Below are positions 58,315-64,000 of a stretch of DNA of 64,000 nucleotides, in pieces. The DNA is taken from contig CAWKFA010000015.1 in the NCBI GenBank assembly GCA_963848825.1, positions 1,054,001-1,118,000 of the forward strand. The letters are read 5' to 3'. Positions within the stretch are counted from its first letter, which is position 1. The number at the start of each line of letters is the position of its first letter. The notes beneath the pieces were generated by a model. That model did not search any database. It was not told the origin of the DNA and was given only the letters and a program-made list of their open reading frames with translations. Made by a program: the position numbers and the translations under genes. Source of the DNA: CAVVSQ01 sp963848825 (lineage in GTDB: Bacteria; Planctomycetota; Planctomycetia; Gemmatales; Gemmataceae).

Positions 58315-59475
58315 TCAGGAATGATAACACTGGCGAACTTTTGCAAAAACTTCATGAAGAGGCAAGGACTGGGCGCTCGCGACACGCACGCAATCCTCGT
58401 ATTCCGGCGTGAATATTGGCGGACGCCCTGGCAGCCAGCCCAGCTTGCCGGCGACAGGGCCCCACGGAGTTGGCACCGTTGTCGCCTGGCGCTCCAGTTT
58501 ATGACGATCCACGGCATAGCGGCGCACGCCGAACGTCATGGTTTCCCGAAAGAGGATTTCCTCCAGCCGGGTCGCTGCCAACTCCGTGGCCAGCACGGTA
58601 AGCAAGACGCCCGGGCGGTTCTTTTTCATGAAGATCGGCGTGCTGAAGACATCGAGCGCGCCGGCCGCGAAGAGTTGATCCACGCAGTAACCGATAATTT
58701 CCGATGGCACATCGTCCAGATTGGTTTCCAGCACCCAGACACGATCGCGGCCGGAGGCCCCTTGCGCCTCGCCCACGAGCAACCGCAAAACGTTGGGCTG
58801 TTCGATATGGTCGCGGTTGCCGGCGCCATAGCCGATGCGCTCGATGGTCATGGCCGGCGTGTCGATCCATTCGTCGACCAGGCTCGTCAGAATAGCGGCG
58901 CCGGTCGGCGTCGTCAGCTCCGCCTTGATTGTCGAGCTCCTGAGCGGCACTCCTTTCAGAAGCTCGGCCGTGCCTGGAGTTGGAATCGGCATCATGCCGT
59001 GGGCGCACTGCACCATGCCCGAGCCGGTGGCCACTGCCCCGCAGCTGAAGCGCTCTGCGCCGAGCAAATCGAGCCCCACGGCCGAACCGACGATGTCCGC
59101 GATACTGTCAAGCGCTCCGACCTCATGAAAATGCACCTTCTCAACAGGCAGGCCATGGACCGTGGCTTCCGCGGCGGCCAGGCGCCGAAAGATGCGCAGC
59201 GCCAGGTCGCGCTGACGGGCCGTCAAGCGTGCCCTGGCCAGGATTTCTTCCACATGGTGCAGATGGCGATGTTTGGATTCTTCGGGAGCCTCGACGCGCA
59301 CGTGGGTGGCGGCGAAGCCGCCCTTGCGGATCTTTTCCGCGGCGATCTTGATCGGTAGACCCAGCGAGGCAATACCCTCCTGAAGCGCTTCGATCGCTAC
59401 TCCCGCATCGACAAGTGCGCCAAGCGTCATGTCGCCGCTAATGCCGCTGAAACAATCGAAGTGGGCCACGCGCAC
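58315..59475 (-). CDS. larC: LarC, nickel-pincer cofactor metallochelatase
   Basis: LarC inserts nickel into the pyridinium bisthiocarboxylate cofactor of lactate racemase-type enzymes. The protein starts MRVAHFDCFSGISGDMTLGA and contains GLPVEKVHFHEVGALDSIAD, SGMVQCAHGMMPIPTPGTAE, LETNLDDVPSEIIGYCVDQL and DVFSTPIFMKKNRPGVLLTV. In some bacteria the gene needs a programmed frameshift to make the full protein; here the 386-residue frame is continuous. LarB, LarE and LarA are not in the window. Confidence 0.85.
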   Translation of the reverse strand: MRVAHFDCFSGISGDMTLGALVDAGVAIEALQEGIASLGLPIKIAAEKIRKGGFAATHVRVEAPEESKHRHLHHVEEILARARLTARQRDLALRIFRRLAAAEATVHGLPVEKVHFHEVGALDSIADIVGSAVGLDLLGAERFSCGAVATGSGMVQCAHGMMPIPTPGTAELLKGVPLRSSTIKAELTTPTGAAILTSLVDEWIDTPAMTIERIGYGAGNRDHIEQPNVLRLLVGEAQGASGRDRVWVLETNLDDVPSEIIGYCVDQLFAAGALDVFSTPIFMKKNRPGVLLTVLATELAATRLEEILFRETMTFGVRRYAVDRHKLERQATTVPTPWGPVAGKLGWLPGRPPIFTPEYEDCVRVASAQSLPLHEVFAKVRQCYHS

Positions 59476-59830
59476 GGCAGGTCTCCTTTGCCGTGGATTT
59501 TATCGATTGGGGTGGCGATGACCAAGTCACGTGGCGCCCAGCGGAGCGCGCGGGTGGCGTGCTTTCGTGGCTGGCTGGCGGTGGAGTCATCGTTGACAAG
59601 CCGCCACGAAAGCATGGACAGTGCCCCGACCTTCGCCTGTAAACAGTCAGCTATCCGGGCGGGCAGTAGGGGATGCCGGGCGAAAAATGGTATGTATGCG
59701 TGCACCGGGCACCCCCCTTCATGACGCATATCATTTTGCATACCATTTTGCATGACATTTTTTTAGGCGGCGGCGCTGCCGTGCCTGGAATTTGGCATAC
59801 CACGCTACCGTGGCTGGCTGGTGAAATGAG
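59476..59830. other. Gene-free spacer upstream of larC
   Basis: About 355 bases without a supportable gene. Near 59730-59755 the unit CATTTTGCAT occurs twice in tandem (ATCATTTTGCAT, ACCATTTTGCAT), followed by a seven-base T-run; the larC promoter is likely here. Phrases of GTGGCTGGCTGG appear at both ends. Confidence 0.4.
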
Positions 59831-60203
59831 TTAGGGCCGAATGGCGCTCCGGACGACACCGCGCACCCCGAAGTTGTGAACATACATTTCCTTCGCTCCG
59901 GCCAGGCGGTAGCCGAGCTGGCGGACGCGCTGGCTCAGGTTGATCAAGTCGAAGGTTCCAAGCGGCGTGCGCGAGGGAAATTGACCCATTTTTAGGATGG
60001 TTTCCTTTTTTAACAGGGCACAACCGCCGCCAATTTGTTCCGGCTCGAAAGTTTGGTCGCGGTGGTTTTCGGCCCAATCCCTGGCGAAGTTGTTCACTTT
60101 ATCCACGGCTGCCATGGCGCTTGCCCGCTTGGAGGATTCGGGCAGGAATTCCTCCAGGCTGTAGGGGATGGGATCGACCATGAAATCGTCGGGCGCGAAA
60201 TTC

Positions 60204-60366
60204 GGCGCGGCCTATGCCAAACGCTGGAAGATTGGCTTTGGTCCGGCGCGGCGGAGTACGCCGGTTTGCGTACCGGCCCCTTGTGCTTGGATCGGGATTC
60301 GTTGCCAATGATCCTTGGTCCTTATAGTGCCCATGCTTACGGAGTACCGTAAGCACGGCACCCGGC
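60204..60366 (+). repeat. Direct repeat copy 1: RAYT 3' end plus REP
   Basis: About 160 bases nearly identical to 61053-61216, with around ten scattered mismatches and one indel. Translated on the plus strand it gives RGLCQTLEDWLWSGAAEYAG and then GPLCLDRDSL, the C-terminal end of a REP-associated transposase, followed by a REP. It lies inside the glycosyltransferase remnant. The inserted part appears to be 60207-60366. Confidence 0.82.
60329..60365 (+). repeat. REP unit A
   Basis: This 37-base unit starts GCCCATGCTTACGG and holds the hairpin GCTTACGG-AGTA-CCGTAAGC (60335-60354), ending GGCACCCGG. It is one of three units around the RAYT gene and shares orientation with unit C. Confidence 0.8.
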
Positions 60367-60438
60367 GCTCCTGTTTCGTAAAAAACCGAATCGTCCCATA
60401 ATCGTATGGCGAGGCCCGCGTGAAGGTTGGCCTGTGTG

Positions 60439-60475
60439 CCGGGTGCCATGCTCACGGTACTCCGTGAGCATGGGC
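60439..60475 (-). repeat. REP unit B (inverted)
   Basis: This is the same 37-base unit in opposite orientation: on the plus strand it starts CCGGGTGCCATG and forms GCTCACGG-TACT-CCGTGAGC (60450-60469). Relative to units A and C one base pair of the stem is changed on both arms (T-A to C-G), so the pairing is kept. It stands upstream of the RAYT gene. Confidence 0.8.
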
Positions 60476-60604
60476 GAGATAGAGCTATTCAATAATTATA
60501 TTCTATTCCCCATGTATTTGCCGGAATCATGGTTATGATAACGTTTATCCACTTTTGGTTGTGTTCTATTGGCAGCATCGTATACTTCCCCCGATAGGCG
60601 AGCC

Positions 60605-61108
60605 ATGCCTCACCGAAAGACCTGCAAGCGATACAATAACCCCGGTGAAGCTCACGCGCTGACTTTTTCCTGTTTTCGACGCCAGACGTTTTTGGGTAAG
60701 GGCAGAAGCCGGAATTGGTTGATTGATGCAATCAACCGAGCCAGAGAAAAGCTGGCCTTTCATGTTTGGGCCTATGTCATTATGCCCGAACACGCCCATT
60801 TGCTGATCTGGCCAACACAAGCGGCGTACGACATAAGCAAGATTCTTAAGGCCATCAAGAAGTCTGTGGCCAACCGAGCTCTGGCTTTTGTGCGGCACGA
60901 GGCTCCCGATTTTCTTAAAAACATGGAAGATCGTCAACCAAACGGCCAAACGCATTATCGATTTTGGCAGCGCGGAGGAGGTTACGATCGCAATCTTTTC
61001 GAACCCCGCACCGTGTTTCAACAGATCGAATATATGCACAACAATCCGGTTAGGCGTGGCCTATGCCAAACGCCGGAAGATTGGCTTTGGTCCGGCGCGG
61101 CGGAGTAG
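60605..61108 (+). CDS. REP-associated tyrosine transposase (RAYT)
   Basis: RAYTs are single-domain HUH/Y1 transposases that move REP elements. The product begins MPHRKTCKRYNNPGEAHALT, and has FLGKGRSRNWLIDAINRARE, the HUH-type motif HVWAYVIMPEHAHLLIWPTQ and YRFWQRGGGYDRNLFEPRTV with IEYMHNNPVRRGLCQTPEDW. I start at 60605; an earlier in-frame codon lies at 60569. The stop TAG at 61106-61108 seems premature: the repeat copy at 60204 has TAC there and continues YAGLRTGPLCLDRDS. The gene lies between inverted REPs B and C. Confidence 0.82.
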   Translation: MPHRKTCKRYNNPGEAHALTFSCFRRQTFLGKGRSRNWLIDAINRAREKLAFHVWAYVIMPEHAHLLIWPTQAAYDISKILKAIKKSVANRALAFVRHEAPDFLKNMEDRQPNGQTHYRFWQRGGGYDRNLFEPRTVFQQIEYMHNNPVRRGLCQTPEDWLWSGAAE

Positions 61109-61216
61109 GCCGGTTTGCGTACCGGCCCCTTGTGCTTGGATCGGGATTCGTTGTCAATGATCCGTGGTTGCTGATAGTGCCCATGCTTACGGAGTACCGT
61201 AAGCACGGCACCCGGC
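61053..61216 (+). repeat. Direct repeat copy 2: RAYT 3' end plus REP
   Basis: This copy forms the last 56 bases of the RAYT gene and its trailing REP. It matches 60204-60366 with an offset of 849-850 bases. The single substitution TAC to TAG at 61106-61108 truncates the RAYT frame. Confidence 0.82.
61179..61215 (+). repeat. REP unit C
   Basis: The unit has the same 37-base sequence as unit A, with hairpin GCTTACGG-AGTA-CCGTAAGC at 61185-61204. It marks the right end of the RAYT element; directly after it starts the IS21-like transposase fragment, which it cuts. Confidence 0.8.
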
Positions 61217-61949
61217 TTGAATTGCCGATGGCTCTGCTCGCAATCACCGTTCTCGTGGCCGCTCGCCGGGTTGGTTGCTTCTCCCGCCAAACCATAATGA
61301 GACAACAAGGCCTGGTACTTCTGCGTGAAAACTTCCGGGTTGCCATCCGGATGCACCGCCAGCGTCAGCCGATCCGTGCAGTGCCGTAACGGCACTCCGC
61401 CCAATGCCCACAACGCGTTTTGCAAGCCTTCGCTCAGGCTGGCGAAACTCTCCGAAAAACAAAGCGTCACGTGTTCCCAGTTCGAGTACGTCAACACGAA
61501 ATGGTAGGCCAAATGCCGCTAACGGCTGCCCCTGGATAGTTACGCCCAGCCTCGTCAGGTGCGTGAAGTCAGACGCTCCCAATCGCCCCGGCTCATGCAC
61601 TTGCGCGAAGAACACTTCCTTGGCCAGGTCCCGACGTCGCTCGCCAACGCTTTACGCGACGCTGTAACGTCCGTAGCAACTCGTTGCCATACTCCCCCGG
61701 ATGACGTTCCTGCATTAACGCCAAGAGCGTGTTCGCTTGCAGACCCGGAGCTTGTTCCAGCTCAGCTTGCAGTTCCGGCCAAATCGCCAACAACGGATCG
61801 AGCCGCGTCCGCCAGGTATGTGCCGCCCGGCTTTCGCTAGGAACCTTACCCTCCCGGTATTTACGCCCCGATTTACGATCCATGTCCGTTTTCATCGCCG
61901 CCTTTTTCAACGACGAGCCTTTCTGTAACCGGTGCCCGCATTGACTCAT
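61216..61949 (-). pseudogene. IS21-like transposase, cut at its 3' end (frame breaks)
   Basis: The N-terminal part reads HTWRTRLDPLLAIWPELQAE and LLRTLQRRVKRWRA, then after breaks near 61620 and 61510 GRLGASDFTHLTRLGVTIQG, AYHFVLTYSNWEHVTLCFSE and HENGDCEQSHRQFK. This is the IstA integrase core, with D in ASDFTH and the second D in RHCTDRLTLAVHP. It ends abruptly at the REP at 61215; the rest of the gene and any IstB helper are absent. Confidence 0.7.
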
Positions 61950-62013
61950 CGTTTTTGTTACCGAAGTCGTATCGTTGCCTCAATTGGATGTTACCAACCT
62001 CCGGAGGCAATCG

Positions 62014-63538
62014 ATGGCCAAGACGATCAGCAAACTTGCGAAAAGCGAAGTTCTTGGGCGCTGCACCAACGTTACCAGCAGGCCCTCAAGAAAGAGAAGA
62101 CCAAGATTTTGGACGAGTTCGTAGCCATGGCCGGGTTTCATCGCAAACATGGAATTCGATTACTCGGCGGCAGCCGGACCGCTGCGGCGGAAGCCCCAGC
62201 CGTTGGTCGCCGGACGTATGATGAGGCGGTACGGGAAGCCCTCGTCGTCCTCTGGGAAGCGGCCGACCGGATCTGCGGAAAGCGTCTCAAGGCGATTCTG
62301 GCCAATCTCATTACGGCCCTGGAGAGGCATGGCCACTTGGCCCTGGACGCTACGGTTCGTCAGCGTCTTCTTTCGGTCAGTGCGGCTACCATCGACCGCC
62401 TGTTAGCCACCGTGCGTGGCAAAGCGAGCCATCGCAAGAAGCGCAAAGTGCAAACCAAGCCGAGTAAACAGGTTCCTATTCGAACCTTTGCGGACTGGAA
62501 CGAGCCATTGCCAGGATTCCTTGAGATCGATTTTGTTTCGCACGGTGGCAGTTCGGTGCAGGGAACATTTTTGTGGAGTCTCGTGGCCACGGACGTTTGT
62601 TCGGGTTGGACGGAGGCGATTCCCCTGGTGGCTCGGGAGCAATCGTTGGTAACCGAGGGCTTGGAAGTGATGCGTCGTCAGTTCCCGGTGCCGATTCTTG
62701 GGATCGACACGGACAATGACAGTGCTTTCATCAATGATACGCTGCTGGCTTATTGCCAAAACCAGAAACTCGAATTTACACGTTCGCGGGCCTACCAGAA
62801 GAATGATCAGGCCTGGATTGAGCAGAAAAATGGTGCTGTGGTCCGGCGATTCATTGGTTACGAACGCTTCTCAGGAGTAGTAGCGGGGCAGTGCCTTGCC
62901 CAATTATTTCAGGCCGTGCGTTTGTTTGTGAATTATTTTCAACCGTCGTTCAAGCTCAAGTCCAAGAAACGTGAGGGTGCCAAGGTGAAGAAGTTCTATC
63001 ACAAACCCGCCACCCCGTGCGAGCGACTTTTGGGGCACGCCTCGGTTACGGAAGCCAACAAGGAGAAGTTGCGTTCCGACCGGAGTCCCCTGGATCCCTT
63101 GGAGCTTTTGCACCGGATTCGGGACAGTCAATCGGCTTTAGCCTCGCTGGGTTCAGGAGAATTGGGCAGTGGTCTGGGCCGGGAGAGTTTGGAGCAATTT
63201 CTCGCGAAGCTACCGGAGTTGTGGCGCACGGGGAGGTGCGCCCAACTCATCGGACAAAGGATTCACAGGCCCGCTCGTGGCGAACCCGGAAGGACCCCTT
63301 TGAGAGCGTATGGCCCGAAATCCTATTGAGGCTCCAGGAAACCCCGGACGCTACCGCCAAGTCCTTGTGGGAGCGGTTGCAAAAAGAGTATCCCGGTCGG
63401 TTCCCAAAGGGCCAGCTACGGACCTTGCAGCGGCGCATGCGGGAATGGCGTCGCGTGATGGCCCGCGAACTCGTTTACACTTGCTTGGACGGAAAGAGCG
63501 TGCGTGAAAGGCTGCTCGTTATTGGGGCGGACAAGTAA
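62014..63538 (+). mobile_element. ISNCY-like integrase-type transposase (two frame breaks)
   Basis: The ATG at 62014 follows CCGGAGG and gives MAKTISKLAKSEVL; after a break near 62075 it reads ALKKEKTKILDEFVAMAGFH, then RHGHLALDATVRQRLLSVSA. The DDE core is PGFLEIDFVSHGGSSVQGTF, PILGIDTDNDSAFINDTLLA and YQKNDQAWIEQKNGAVVRRF. After a break near 63235 comes a C-terminal domain SWRTRKDPFESVWPEILLRL and LRTLQRRMREWRRV, similar to the N-terminal domain of the neighbouring IS21-like protein. About 505 residues. Terminal inverted repeats were not identified. Confidence 0.75.
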
Positions 63539-63584
63539 ACCTAACCATTACCGGCCATATTCAAGGCTGCCAGGCGATTCGCGC

Positions 63585-63641
63585 GTGCGGGGGCGGCAAC
63601 TCCAGTCGGCCTACGGCCTCCTTCCGTTGCCGCCCCCGCAC
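63585..63641. repeat. Perfect 16-bp inverted repeat after the transposase
   Basis: GTGCGGGGGCGGCAAC and GTTGCCGCCCCCGCAC face each other across 25 bases that include GGCC-TAC-GGCC. It follows the transposase stop by 46 bases. No T-run follows, so a simple terminator is unlikely; an IS-end-like or RNA structure is possible. Confidence 0.55.
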
Positions 63642-64000
63642 CGGTGGTTTTTGTGTTCTGGCTACGGTAACATATTCGGATGAGGCAACACGGTGGGGAT
63701 TTCTAATTGTCGCTAAACACACCCGGCGACTTTCACATCGACCGATTCCTCTGGAATAACTCTGCTGAAAGTCGTAGTCCGGTTCATGGCACATCCTTCC
63801 AGCCCTCGTTGGGCCAGCTGATGAAAAGAAATCACTCTCACCAGCAAGGTACGCCGCTTTTTTCTCTTCCGCTAGAACACTACTTTCGAGAATACCTCTG
63901 GACCGACTTGCCAATCACATTTATCGTCTCGGCATTAGTCTTGCAAAATCCCATACATTCACAGTTCCGTCCGAGTGCGTACTAACAAGCGTCTTACAGT
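63642..64000. other. Right-edge region without recognised gene
   Basis: Two short open frames (63707-63985 on plus, 63561-63914 on minus) have no ribosome-binding site or family signature, and I do not support either. No terminator, tRNA or repeat was found here. Confidence 0.4.

Larger units (their letters stand above)
59831..60438 (-). pseudogene. Glycosyltransferase gene remnant split by a REP unit
   Basis: The 3' part (59831-60206) reads NFAPDDFMVDPIPYSLEEFL, EPEQIGGGCALLKKETILKM and GTFDLINLSQRVRQLGYRLA, a GT2-like C-terminal region with a G-G-G-C and DL core. The segment 60367-60438 reads AGLAIRLWDDSVFYETG. Removing 60207-60366 joins them as VFYETG + APNFAPDD in frame, so a 160-bp insertion split one gene. 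Upstream of 60438 the gene is cut by a second REP, so the 5' part is missing. Confidence 0.65.

Noticed and set aside
60205..61215. CRISPR array suggested by the repeated palindromes
   Set aside because: Only three units with irregular spacing and inverted orientation; they are REPs around a RAYT gene.
63707..63985. 92-codon frame at the right edge
   Set aside because: No start signal or recognisable domain.

Overview
The window looks like a chromosomal segment of a planctomycete, most probably from the Gemmata relatives. The main clue is a protein at 35479-36444 carrying a cysteine-rich block (FACACCRR) and a C-terminal block (ILVHCRG...HVRGCWVVDL) that I know mainly from Gemmataceae; a WD40 protein with an N-terminal export signal, a VWA/TPR cluster and abundant small zinc-ribbon proteins fit the same group. 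The DNA is GC-rich and genes lie on both strands. Family assignments come from reading motifs by eye; no database search was possible.

About twenty genes are split between two or more reading frames although the protein sequence continues across each break. Many are conserved genes (alaS, recB, recC, recD, glgX, a sensor kinase, an ACR3 pump). Single-base errors in the assembly explain this better than mass gene death, so I annotate each as one full-length gene and give approximate break positions.

Layout. 0-0.6 kb: two small open frames, the first open to the left edge. 0.8-10.0 kb: recC-recB-recD operon on the minus strand. 10.1-12.0: exported WD40 protein. 12.3-19.4: accessory block with an antitoxin-like excisionase-type regulator lacking a toxin, a Cdd1-like helix-hairpin-helix gene, DUF6933, DUF4160/DUF2442-HTH, a PPOX-fold protein, an acetyltransferase, a HEPN pair and unknown genes. 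19.6-24.3: arsenic resistance (arsR, arsC, arsM, acr3) behind a fragment of a rhodanese-fused disulfide reductase and a methyltransferase. 24.5-31.3: a 30-residue membrane peptide, a DUF2892 membrane protein, a Gfo/Idh/MocA oxidoreductase, an outer-membrane-type protein, a fumarylacetoacetase-family enzyme and a coiled-coil membrane protein. 31.5-38.5: many small or lineage-restricted genes (zinc ribbons, DUF4265, DUF6717, ADP-ribosylglycohydrolase, an S1-domain fusion, an RNA ligase, a decayed DUF1990 gene). 38.5-44.4: a duplicated membrane protein coupled to a desaturase, an esterase, an enolase-superfamily enzyme, a YVTN propeller and DinB. 45-47: hicB-hicA, tRNA-Asp(GTC), truD. 47.3-59.5: response regulator-HTH, glgX, batB-TPR, batA, a membrane protein, a PhoR-like kinase, alaS and larC. 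59.8-63.6: mobile-element zone with a glycosyltransferase gene broken by REP units, a RAYT transposase between inverted REPs, an IS21-like fragment and an ISNCY-like transposase.

The observations I consider most worth following are: two 28-30 residue single-span membrane peptides sharing an LPR-[LF]-GV-[RQ]-T tail; the RAYT/REP cluster, in which a 160-bp piece made of the RAYT 3' end plus one REP sits inside a glycosyltransferase gene whose frame is restored when the piece is removed; the S1 domain fused to a planctomycete-specific family, with a cut-off tail of the same family attached to an unrelated gene next door; and a membrane protein built from an internal duplication that is translationally coupled to a desaturase. 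I saw no CRISPR array, rRNA gene, prophage or replication origin.
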